Part shown: positions 37,090 to 44,543 of the stretch, one piece after another
How the letters are laid out: each line of letters starts with the position of its first letter
How positions within the stretch are numbered: the stretch's first letter is position 1
Program-made: the position numbers and the translations under genes
The notes under the pieces: model-generated
Seen by the model: only the letters and a program-made list of their open reading frames with translations
Database searches by the model: none
Told to the model about the DNA's origin: nothing
NCBI RefSeq assembly: GCF_003952465.1
Contig: NZ_CP034448.1
Coordinates: 4,813,001 to 4,877,000 of the forward strand
Source: Mesorhizobium sp. M1B.F.Ca.ET.045.04.1.1
Lineage (GTDB): Bacteria; Pseudomonadota; Alphaproteobacteria; Rhizobiales; Rhizobiaceae
DNA: 64,000 nucleotides
Reading direction: 5' to 3'

Positions 37090-38061
37090 TCAATACGGCC
37101 ACTCGCCCCGCCCAAGCGCTCCGACCTCCGCGATAATCCTCGCAAACGCTTCTGCCGCGCGCGGCACCGTCGGGCGAGCGCGCAAAAAGCTGTGCACCAG
37201 CCGCTTCTCCTCGCGCCACCAGGCCCGCCCGCCGGCAGCTAGAATCCGGTCGCGATAGGCTTCGCCATCGGAGGAGAGCGGGTCGCACTCGGCGGTGACG
37301 ATCACCGTCGGCGGCAGGCCGGAGAAATCGCGATCCCTGAGCGGCGAAAACGTCGGGTCGTCGAGTGACTGCCCGGGCGCCGAGCGGACGCGGCGGTAGA
37401 AGTCGATATCGGCGAGCGTCAGCAACGGCGCCTCGGCGTGTTCGATATAGGATCGCCCGGTCTCGTCGCCGCCCAGTCCGGGATAGATCAGCACCTGGCC
37501 GATGGCATGCCTTGGATGATGCCGCGTCGCCTGCGCTACCGCCGCGGCGAGATTGCCGCCGGCGCTCTCGCCGCACAGCACGATCGGCAGCTTGCTCGTC
37601 GCCGCGACCCACTCGAACACCGCCAGCGCATCGTCGAAGGAAGCGGGATGCAAATGCTCCGGCGCCAGCCGATAGTCGGTCGAGATCACCTCGAAGCCGG
37701 TGCTGGCGCAGATTTCGGCGCAGATGTCGTCATGGCTGTCGAAATCGCCGAGCACGAAGCCGCCGCCGTGATAGTAGACGACGACTGCCGCTGCCACCTT
37801 GTCTGCCATCTGATAGCGACGGATCGGGATCGCATGCGCCGCCGTTGCGACGAGACCGTCACGGGTCGCCACACCTTCCGGACGCCCTTGGTGAAATGCG
37901 GCGCACATCCGGTCATAGACCGCGCGCTGCTCCGCGATCGGAGCGGCGACGATCTCTTGCGGGTACCAGCTATTGACCTTGTCGATATAGTCCCAGAGCT
38001 CCGGATCGAGCAGGGCGGCATATTTGCCGCGCCTTACCGGATCGGCTGGGTCGCTGGTCAT
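37090..38061 (-). CDS. Alpha/beta hydrolase of the hormone-sensitive-lipase type
   Basis: A 323-aa serine hydrolase with the oxyanion-hole motif YYHGGGFVLGD, the nucleophile elbow GESAGGN, and the aspartate and histidine of the triad near VTAECDPLSSDG and RLVHSF. The family cleaves short-chain esters. ATG at 38061 is 6 bp after the upstream gene's stop; the longer in-frame reading to 38139 overlaps that gene. It is co-oriented with the cysteine hydrolase and the M24 gene, probably one operon. Confidence 0.85.
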   Translation of the reverse strand: MTSDPADPVRRGKYAALLDPELWDYIDKVNSWYPQEIVAAPIAEQRAVYDRMCAAFHQGRPEGVATRDGLVATAAHAIPIRRYQMADKVAAAVVVYYHGGGFVLGDFDSHDDICAEICASTGFEVISTDYRLAPEHLHPASFDDALAVFEWVAATSKLPIVLCGESAGGNLAAAVAQATRHHPRHAIGQVLIYPGLGGDETGRSYIEHAEAPLLTLADIDFYRRVRSAPGQSLDDPTFSPLRDRDFSGLPPTVIVTAECDPLSSDGEAYRDRILAAGGRAWWREEKRLVHSFLRARPTVPRAAEAFARIIAEVGALGRGEWPY

Positions 38062-38066
38062 CGCCG

Positions 38067-38744
38067 TCAGAGCTCGGCGTATAGCCGCGCCGCGTTCTCG
38101 AAGGTGAAGCGCAGCGGCACCGAGCCCTCGACCTGCCACACGCTCACCGTGTCGCCGGCCATCAGCCGGCAGGCGTCGAGCGTGTTGGTGACGGCGCCGC
38201 CATAGAGCCGATTGGCGAGGTTGAGGATGCCGGTCTGGTGCATGGCGGCACTAGCACTGCCGCAGGCGTCCTTGACCAGCAGAACGCGAAACCCGCGCGC
38301 CACCGCGTCCTTCACCGTGGCGTCGATGCAGGCTTCGGTCCACACGCCGGCAATGACCAGCCATTCGATGCCGGATGCCTTGAGCTTGTCGGCGAAGTCG
38401 TTCTTGCCGAAGGCGCTGGCTTCCTGCTTGAACAGTATCGTTTCATCGTCTTGCGGCGCGACCTCATGGCAGATCGCTGTCAGCGGATCGTCCTTGTCGG
38501 AGAAAGCCGACTTGCCGCTCTCGTCAACGGGATGGAACGGCCGCGCTTCGGCCAGGTCGACAATATAGGCCCAATGGTGGAGCGGCACGAAATTGCGCCG
38601 CGCCGCGTCTTGCAGCCGCTGGACGTTGGCGAGGATGTCGGCAAACCCCTCGACCAGATAGCGCTTGTCCTTGCGATGCTCCTCCTGGAGATCGATGAAC
38701 ACCGCGGCCACCGTGCCGCGCCGAATGGAAATGGGCGTTTTCAT
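38067..38744 (-). CDS. Isochorismatase-family cysteine hydrolase
   Basis: A 225-aa hydrolase of the isochorismatase/nicotinamidase superfamily. The catalytic triad candidates are Asp18 (VFIDLQ), the lysine in ILFKQEASAF and the cysteine in GVWTEACID. Such enzymes cleave amides such as N-carbamoylsarcosine, nicotinamide or biuret. Without a structure-based comparison the substrate is open. It lies between the M24 gene and the esterase on one strand. Confidence 0.85.
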   Translation of the reverse strand: MKTPISIRRGTVAAVFIDLQEEHRKDKRYLVEGFADILANVQRLQDAARRNFVPLHHWAYIVDLAEARPFHPVDESGKSAFSDKDDPLTAICHEVAPQDDETILFKQEASAFGKNDFADKLKASGIEWLVIAGVWTEACIDATVKDAVARGFRVLLVKDACGSASAAMHQTGILNLANRLYGGAVTNTLDACRLMAGDTVSVWQVEGSVPLRFTFENAARLYAEL

Positions 38745-38771
38745 GCGGAATGTGCTGTCGGTGCGTGGGTG

Positions 38772-40070
38772 CTACTTGTCAAGAAATTCGTCTTCATACG
38801 GGAAATGCGAGAGCAGCTCCGTCCCCGTCTCGGTAATGAGAATCTCGTCCTCGAGCTTGACGCCCTCGCGGCCGCCTTTCTCGCCGATATAGCTTTCGAC
38901 GCTCACCACCATTCCTGGCACGATGATACCGTCGCGGCCGTAGGTCTCGTAATCCATCGAATGCGCGATGAACGGCGTCTCGCCATGCATGCCGACGCCG
39001 TGCATGACCGAGGTGTAGCGCTGGTCGACGAAGCGATCCGGGATCTTCCACGCCTTCTCGGCGATCTCGCGGAACGCCATGCCGGGCTTCACGACCCCGA
39101 TGTTGTGCTGCACCTGGTCGTGCGCCATGCGGTAGAGCGACTTCTGGTAAGGGGTCGGCTTGCCCGGGCCGCAGCGGAACGTGCGCGAGAAATCGGAATA
39201 ATAGCCGTAGCAGCCGATCGTGTCGGTATCGAGCGCGACCAGTTCGCCCGGCCTGATCTTGCGGCCGCTCGCCTCGTTGAACCATGGGTTGGTGCGCTGT
39301 CCGGAGGTGAGCAGCCGGGTCTCGATGAACTCGCCGCCCTGGCGGATCACCTCGTGATACATGATGGCGAACAGCTCGTTCTCGGAAACGCCCGGCTTGA
39401 TCGCCTCGCGCACGGCGGCCACCGCGGCTTCAGCGCCCGCCATCGAGGTCTGCAGGCACTTCACCTCCTCCGGCGTCTTCACCGCGCGCACCGCCAGGAT
39501 CTCGCCCTGGCAGTCCTTCACCTCGCAGCCGCGCTTTTCCAGCGCCAGCGCCTGCAGGTGGCTGCAGCGGTCGAGGCCGAGCTTCATCGAGCCGCCGCCA
39601 TGCTTCTTCAAAAGCTCGGTGATCTCGTCCGCGAACGGCCCGGCGGTCTCGTCGTCGCGGCCGGAGACGGATGACCAGACGAGCTTCGACGGCCGCGCCT
39701 CGTCGATCGTGTCGAGCACCATCGAGACATGATTGCTCTGCGGATATTCGAACAGCACGACCGGCCCTTCGGTCGGGATGAAGAAATAGCGGGTCGAATT
39801 GCGCAGGAAATAGCCGAACATGTTGCGCGAGCCGGTGGCGTAGCGCTGGTTGTAGGGATCGAACAGCACGACCGCGCCATAGCCCGCCTCGCGCATCCAT
39901 GCGCGTAGCTTGGCCAACCGCCCCTTGCGCAGCGCGTCGGCGTCGATGAAGGACGGCTCGGTATCGGAAAGCCACATGCCGCCGGCGGGATCGGCCGCCG
40001 CCGGATGGCGCATGCGGTCCTTGAAGTCCACATCCTCGGTGCTGTCGGGATCGAATACGACGATGCTCAT
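38772..40070 (-). CDS. M24 (pita-bread) family protein, DddP-like
   Basis: A 432-aa M24 metallohydrolase-fold protein. A complete two-metal site is present: Asp281, Asp283, Asp293, His357, Glu392 and Glu407. Spacings 10, 64, 35 and 15 equal those I recall for the DMSP lyase DddP, and ETRLLTSGQRTNPWFNE is shared too. The position of the DddP catalytic aspartate is Gly363 here, so DMSP cleavage is doubtful; Xaa-Pro dipeptidase-like or other hydrolysis is possible. First gene of a small operon with two other hydrolases. Confidence 0.82.
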   Translation of the reverse strand: MSIVVFDPDSTEDVDFKDRMRHPAAADPAGGMWLSDTEPSFIDADALRKGRLAKLRAWMREAGYGAVVLFDPYNQRYATGSRNMFGYFLRNSTRYFFIPTEGPVVLFEYPQSNHVSMVLDTIDEARPSKLVWSSVSGRDDETAGPFADEITELLKKHGGGSMKLGLDRCSHLQALALEKRGCEVKDCQGEILAVRAVKTPEEVKCLQTSMAGAEAAVAAVREAIKPGVSENELFAIMYHEVIRQGGEFIETRLLTSGQRTNPWFNEASGRKIRPGELVALDTDTIGCYGYYSDFSRTFRCGPGKPTPYQKSLYRMAHDQVQHNIGVVKPGMAFREIAEKAWKIPDRFVDQRYTSVMHGVGMHGETPFIAHSMDYETYGRDGIIVPGMVVSVESYIGEKGGREGVKLEDEILITETGTELLSHFPYEDEFLDK

Positions 40071-40185
40071 GGGAGGCCTCCTGTTCTCGCGAACATAGCC
40101 GTGCCATGGAAGATCGCCGTGCGGAATTCCGCAGATGTTGTGCTGAGTGCCGCACCAACGGCTTCGTCACCCAACGCTGGCGGGA

Positions 40186-40346
40186 CAGCACCCCCCTTCT
40201 GGCCTGCCGGCCATCTCCCCCGCAAGGGGGGAGATCAGCCATCACAGCCGCTTTCGCCAATCTCCAGCGTCGAAAAGGGAAAGCCGGCGCCGAAGCTGCC
40301 AATCTCCCCCCAAGTGGGGGAGATGTCCGGCAGGACAGAGGGGCGC
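40186..40346. repeat. Inverted family B repeat pair upstream of the M24 gene
   Basis: CTCCCCCGCAAGGGGGGAGA is mirrored by TCTCCCCCCAAGTGGGGGAG, each flanked by CTGCCGG/CCGGCAGGACAG arms. The interior (CTCCAGCGTCGAAA) resembles the interior of the 5222-5394 pair. The 315-bp gap 40071-40385 holds nothing else identifiable. Confidence 0.75.
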
Positions 40347-40385
40347 GCTGTCCCGCCGACGTCTCACCACGACAGCGCGCACCAC

Positions 40386-41363
40386 CTAATGCCGCCGCAT
40401 CGCCTTCGGCGCCTGCCCATGCTCCTCGCGAAACGCCCTTGCAAAGCTCGACATCGAAGCAAATCCGCAGGCCAAAGCGACATCGCGCACCATCAGCGTC
40501 GAATGCGCCAACAGGTCTGCAGCGCGCTTCAGCCGCAGCCGCCGGTAGTAGCCATTGGGCGAGATATCCAGCTCGGCGCGGAAATTGCGCTCGAGCTTGT
40601 CGGACGACACGCCCAGACGCTCGGCGAGGTCGGCCATGCCGAGCCTTTCCTCCACCGCGTCTTCCATGATGGCGATGGCCGACAGCACCAGCTCGTTCTG
40701 GACGCCTGTGCGCAGGCGAAGCGGCATCAGCTTGCGGTCGACGCTCGACCGCAAGGGAGAGTGCACGAACCATTCGGCGACGCCCGCCGCAAGCTCGGCG
40801 CCATAATCGCGCGTGATGATCTCCAGCATCATGTCGAGGCTGCCGACGCCGCCGGCCGAGGTGAAACGCTTGCGGTCGATGACGAAGAGATCGCGTCTGA
40901 GATCAATGTCCGGAAAAGCCTCGGTGAAAGCAGCCTGGCTGGTCCAGTGCAACGTGCAGGCGTGCCCGTCGAGCAGGCCCGCGCGGGCGAGGAAGAACGC
41001 CGCGTCCGCAACCGCCCCGATATGCGCGCCGCCGCGCAGGCTCTTCCTGATCCAGCTCATCGCCTCGTCGGCCACGACGTGGTCGGCGTCGCCACCGGAG
41101 CAAACGACGATGCGATCGACCTTCGGCGCGTCCGCCGCGGAAAAGCCGGGCTGGATGATGACGCCGTTCGATGCCTCGACGGTGCCAGGATCGGCGCCGA
41201 CGATCACCCAGCGGTAGCAGTCGCGCCTGGCAAGAATGTTGGCGCCGCGCAGCGGCTCGATGACGGAAGAAAACGCCATCATCGGAAAGCCGGGAAAGAC
41301 CAGCACCGCGAAGGTGACGGGCGCTTCGCTCCCCGACGGTTTTGCATGGTTCGGCGCAGTCAT
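40386..41363 (-). CDS. GlxA-family transcriptional regulator (DJ-1/PfpI plus AraC)
   Basis: A 325-aa regulator with a DJ-1/PfpI-like domain at about residues 15-180 (FAVLVFPGFPMMAF, VVCSGGDAD, GAVADAAFFLARAGLLDG) and a C-terminal AraC helix-turn-helix at 225-325 (LGMADLAERLGVSSDKLERN, ALACGFASMSSFARAFRE). Relatives such as GbdR and ArgR-like proteins control glycine betaine, choline, carnitine or arginine catabolism. ATGA overlap couples it to the Nudix gene. A role in controlling the sarcosine locus at 48-59 kb is possible but unsupported. Confidence 0.88.
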   Translation of the reverse strand: MTAPNHAKPSGSEAPVTFAVLVFPGFPMMAFSSVIEPLRGANILARRDCYRWVIVGADPGTVEASNGVIIQPGFSAADAPKVDRIVVCSGGDADHVVADEAMSWIRKSLRGGAHIGAVADAAFFLARAGLLDGHACTLHWTSQAAFTEAFPDIDLRRDLFVIDRKRFTSAGGVGSLDMMLEIITRDYGAELAAGVAEWFVHSPLRSSVDRKLMPLRLRTGVQNELVLSAIAIMEDAVEERLGMADLAERLGVSSDKLERNFRAELDISPNGYYRRLRLKRAADLLAHSTLMVRDVALACGFASMSSFARAFREEHGQAPKAMRRH

Positions 41364-41788
41364 GACTGGCGGCCGTAGCGCGGCAGCACGATGTCGGCGG
41401 TGAGCGGCGCGAGCTCCATGCCGCTTGCCAGCTCCGGGCTCAGCCAGATCATTTCCTCGATCTCGGCTGCCGGCATCGGCTTGCCGGCAATTGCCAACTC
41501 GAAAAGCTCGGCCTCGACGCGGGCATCCGGTTCGTTGGCGGCGGGCGCCGAGAAGGAACCCAGATGCGAAGCGATCGTTGGGTCGACGACGATGCCCAAT
41601 TCCTCCTGCAATTCGCGTGCAAGAGCGGCGGCTGGCGCCTCGCCCGGCTCGATCTTGCCGCCGGCCTGCATGAAGGTGCTGGTGCCGCGCTTGCGCACCA
41701 GAAGCAGCTTGCCGCTGTCGTCGCGGATCACGGCGGCGGCGATCCGAATCGTCCTGACCCCGACGGTCTTGGCATCGCTGGAAGTCAC
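41360..41788 (-). CDS. Nudix hydrolase
   Basis: A 142-aa Nudix protein. The Nudix box GGKIEPGEAPAAALAREL continues QEELGI and matches the G-x5-E-x7-REUxEExGU pattern at about residues 43-66. The family hydrolyses nucleoside diphosphate derivatives such as oxidised dNTPs. It precedes the GlxA-type regulator with a 4-bp overlap. Confidence 0.88.
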   Translation of the reverse strand: MTSSDAKTVGVRTIRIAAAVIRDDSGKLLLVRKRGTSTFMQAGGKIEPGEAPAAALARELQEELGIVVDPTIASHLGSFSAPAANEPDARVEAELFELAIAGKPMPAAEIEEMIWLSPELASGMELAPLTADIVLPRYGRQS

Positions 41789-41879
41789 GATAGGCTGTTT
41801 CCTGACGGCGGCTTTGGTGGCAGAGAGGGCGGGACTGTAGCGGGCGCGTCAGCGCCCTTGCAACGGAGAAACGACCACG

Positions 41880-42377
41880 ATGTTTGCGGCAACCGCCATC
41901 GACACGAGCAACAAGCCGGCCTTCTACAATGAGTTGGCCACGCAACTGAAAGCGCTGCTGGAAGGCGAGGGCGACTCCATCGCCAACGCCGCCAACACTT
42001 CGGCGCTGATCTACCAGATGGTGCCCGACCTCAACTGGGCCGGCTTCTATTTCCTGCAATCCGACGAAGAGCTGGTGCTGGGACCCTTCCAGGGCAAGCC
42101 CGCCTGCGTGCGCATCGCGGTCGGCAAGGGCGTCTGCGGCACGGCCGTCGATCTCGGCATGTCGATGCTGATCAAGGACGTGCACGATTTTCCCGGCCAC
42201 ATCGCCTGCGATGCCGACTCGCGTTCCGAGCTGGTCGTGCTGCTGCGCGATGCGGACGGCGTGTTCGGCGTGCTCGACCTCGACAGCCCGCTGCCTGGCC
42301 GCTTCGACAAGGAAGACCAGGCCGGGATCGAGAAGCTGGCAGCGATCTATGTTGCTGCGAGTTCCCTTGAGGGCTAG
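41880..42377 (+). CDS. Free methionine-(R)-sulfoxide reductase (GAF domain)
   Basis: A 165-aa GAF-domain protein of the fRMsr/MsrC type, which reduces free methionine-R-sulfoxide. The three conserved cysteines are Cys76, Cys86 and Cys110; spacings of 10 and 24 equal those of the yeast enzyme (91, 101, 125 as I recall). NWAGFYFLQ at 52-60 starts the substrate pocket. It is divergent from the Nudix gene and its stop overlaps the convergent YeiH-family gene by 4 bp. Confidence 0.9.
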   Translation: MFAATAIDTSNKPAFYNELATQLKALLEGEGDSIANAANTSALIYQMVPDLNWAGFYFLQSDEELVLGPFQGKPACVRIAVGKGVCGTAVDLGMSMLIKDVHDFPGHIACDADSRSELVVLLRDADGVFGVLDLDSPLPGRFDKEDQAGIEKLAAIYVAASSLEG

Positions 42378-43429
42378 GCGAGCTTCACCAACGATAGGCT
42401 GAAGCCCGCGATGAAGATGAAGGCCGACAAGGCCAGCATCAGCGGACGCAGGCCGCGCGAGCGCAGCTCCGAGATGTCGGCCTGAAGGCCCATGGCGGCG
42501 AGCCCCATGGTCAGCATGATCTGTGCGGAAAGAGCAACCGCCGAATGAACTTGCGCCGGGATCGCCACCAGGCTGTTCAGCGCCACCACCGCGACGAAGG
42601 CCACGACGAACCACGGCATCGGCGGCTTGGCGGCGGAAGCGTCAGTGCTGCCGCGGCGCGCCATCAGGCCAAGCGCGATCACCATCGGCGCCAGCATGGC
42701 GACGCGTGTCAGCTTGGCGACGGTCGCGGTCTCGCCAGCTACAGCGCCGTTCTGGAAGCCGGCGCCGATCACCTGGGCCACCTCGTGGATCGAGGCTCCG
42801 GCCCACAGGCCGAACGTGTGCTGGCCGAGGCCGAACAGAGGCGCCAGCAGCGGGAAGCCGAGCATGGCGACGGTGCCGAACAGTGTGATCGCGGCGACGG
42901 CGTAGGTAACGTCTTCGTCGCGGGCATCGGTTACGATGTTGGTGGCGACGATCGCCGAGGCACCGCAGATCGACGTGCCGGCCGCAATCAGCTGCGCGAG
43001 CTTGGCATCGACGCCGATCAGCCGCCCCAGTGTCACGGTGAAGAAGAAGATCGCGCCGAGCGTCGCCGCAACGATGCCGACGCCGCCAAAGCCGATGCCT
43101 GCCACCTGGCCGAGCGTGAGCTGGAAGCCGAGCAGCACGATGGCGAAGCGCAACAGCCGGCGCTGCGCAAAAGCGATCCCGGCCTTGGCGTGCGTGGGCG
43201 TGCCCAGCACATTGGAGTAGACCATGCCGGCGACGACCGCGAGGATCATCGGGCTGAACAGGGTGAGCCCCGAGAGGTTGCGCGCCGAATAGGCGACGCT
43301 GGTGATCATCGCCACGAGCACGATACCGGGCACGATGACGGCCCAAAGCGAGGCCAGGCCCCTGCCTACGGGTCTGGCCGAATTCAGGCCGTTTGGAAGA
43401 TCGTTCGCGGTGGCGGGCAGGAAAGACAA
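42374..43429 (-). CDS. YeiH-family putative sulfate/anion exporter (UPF0324)
   Basis: A 351-aa membrane protein of the YeiH/UPF0324 family with about ten helices; family blocks include AAGTSICGASAIVATNIV and LWAGASIHEVAQVIGAG. The reading frame continues upstream to 44257 without a proper start. The best start is TTG at 43429, preceded by GGAG at the right distance and giving MSFLPATANDLPNG. Members export sulfite-like or other anions; the substrate here is not shown. Confidence 0.88.
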   Translation of the reverse strand: MSFLPATANDLPNGLNSARPVGRGLASLWAVIVPGIVLVAMITSVAYSARNLSGLTLFSPMILAVVAGMVYSNVLGTPTHAKAGIAFAQRRLLRFAIVLLGFQLTLGQVAGIGFGGVGIVAATLGAIFFFTVTLGRLIGVDAKLAQLIAAGTSICGASAIVATNIVTDARDEDVTYAVAAITLFGTVAMLGFPLLAPLFGLGQHTFGLWAGASIHEVAQVIGAGFQNGAVAGETATVAKLTRVAMLAPMVIALGLMARRGSTDASAAKPPMPWFVVAFVAVVALNSLVAIPAQVHSAVALSAQIMLTMGLAAMGLQADISELRSRGLRPLMLALSAFIFIAGFSLSLVKLA

Positions 43430-43500
43430 CTGAATTCTCCAGGCGAGTTCGCCGGGGAAATGGCATTCCAGAACCAATCTTTCCAACGAATTATTCGAGT

Positions 43501-43506
43501 TATAAT
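43501..43506 (+). promoter_or_regulatory. Consensus -10 box in the gap before the GNAT gene
   Basis: A perfect TATAAT stands alone at 43501-43506, without a clear -35 at 16-18 bp. A transcript from here would run to the terminator at 43735-43765. Confidence 0.3.
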
Positions 43507-43734
43507 GATCGAGTTTCCAGAACGATTTGGTCACGCAGACAGATCGCCAGGATGGAGCGATGCAATCGCGTCGTCGGCGAGGCTGGCTTGACAGCGCCCC
43601 GGCGCCCGGTCCAGCGTCGCGCCATGGCCGCCTTTTTCGCAAATCCGCAGCGACGTCGCCGTTCGAAGGAGCGGCAAGCTGATTGCGTGAGGACAAAGGC
43701 CGGCTAGCAAGCCATCCGGTTCGTCTATCCCAGC

Positions 43735-43765
43735 CCCGCCCATCGCAACGATCGGCGGGTTTTTT
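43735..43765 (+). terminator. Rho-independent terminator just upstream of the GNAT start
   Basis: CCCGCCCATCG pairs with CGATCGGCGGG around a CAA loop, with one C-C mismatch, then six T residues (43760-43765). Only 18 bp separate the T run from the GNAT ATG. It either ends a short transcript from the 354-bp gap or acts as an attenuator for the acetyltransferase gene. Confidence 0.75.
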
Positions 43766-43783
43766 GCATTTTGGAGTCTCTGA

Positions 43784-44251
43784 ATGAACGTCGTTTCTTC
43801 CATCGAATTTCGGCCGGCCGCGCCAGCGGATGCCGATGCCGTCAAAGCCATTGTGCAGGCCGCCTATGCCAAATGGGTGCCAGTGATCGGCCGCGAGCCT
43901 TTGCCGATGCGCGCCGACTACGACAAGGCGCTGGGCGAGCACCAGTTTGAGCTCGCCGTCGAGAACGGCCGCATCGTCGGCCTGATCGAAACCATGGCGC
44001 ATGACGATCACATCTGGATCGAGAATGTCGCCGTGGCGCCGGAAGCGCAGGGCAGGGGTATTGGACGGAAGCTGCTTGACAGCGCCGAGCGCAAGGCCGT
44101 TGAAGCCGGCCGCACGGAACTTCGGCTGCTGACCAACGGCGCCTTTGAAGCCAATGTGCTGCTCTATCGCAAGCACGGTTACACGATCGACCGCGAAGAA
44201 CCGTTCATGAACGGAACGACGGTCTACATGAGCAAGCGGTTGGCGCCTTAA
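43784..44251 (+). CDS. GNAT-family N-acetyltransferase
   Basis: A 155-aa GNAT enzyme. The acetyl-CoA-binding motif VAPEAQGRGIGRKLL lies near residues 85-99, and YRKHGYTIDREEPF forms the C-terminal part of the fold. TTTGGAG supplies the ribosome site. The acceptor substrate is unknown. A terminator immediately upstream suggests conditional expression. Confidence 0.87.
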   Translation: MNVVSSIEFRPAAPADADAVKAIVQAAYAKWVPVIGREPLPMRADYDKALGEHQFELAVENGRIVGLIETMAHDDHIWIENVAVAPEAQGRGIGRKLLDSAERKAVEAGRTELRLLTNGAFEANVLLYRKHGYTIDREEPFMNGTTVYMSKRLAP

Positions 44252-44253
44252 AA

Positions 44254-44353
44254 GCATGTCTCCCGAAAGTGGGACCGGTTTCGGGACAAAGACATGCGTA
44301 AAGTCAAAAACTAAAGCGCACGGAGCGAATCTGAAAGATCGCGACGCGCCTTA
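44254..44353. repeat. Family C palindromic repeat, copy 2, two modules
   Basis: GCATGTCTCCCGAAAGTGGG...GACATGC at 44254-44297, then TAAAGCGCACGGAGCGAATC...CGCGACGCGCCTTA to about 44353. It begins 2 bp after the GNAT stop. Copy 4 at 60793 has the same two modules. Confidence 0.82.
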
Positions 44354-44543
44354 GGTCTTGTCTTCATGGATGTCGTTTTCCCGAAACCGCTGCACAGTTT
44401 CGGGCGGTATGCATCGGGAATTCAACGTGGCTCAGTCACCTGCGCTTGTGTTTGACAGGGCGGTTGCCGCATCGTTATCTCTGACGATATACGACGATCG
44501 CCTCACCGCAATCGAAGCCCGGCGGCCCACAGGGAGCGAAAGC

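Noticed and set aside
43700..43765. tRNA- or tmRNA-like 3-prime end (GGTTCGTC followed by CCCGCC)
   Set aside because: The T-loop does not fit TTCRA and no cloverleaf can be drawn; a simple terminator explains the sequence.
43430..44257. Upstream extension of the YeiH-family frame
   Set aside because: It runs antisense through the GNAT gene with no valid start; TTG at 43429 with GGAG is preferred.
44358..44543. N-terminal extension of the aldehyde dehydrogenase
   Set aside because: It lacks a ribosome site and similarity to the family; the ATG at 44544 has AGGGAG and gives normal length.
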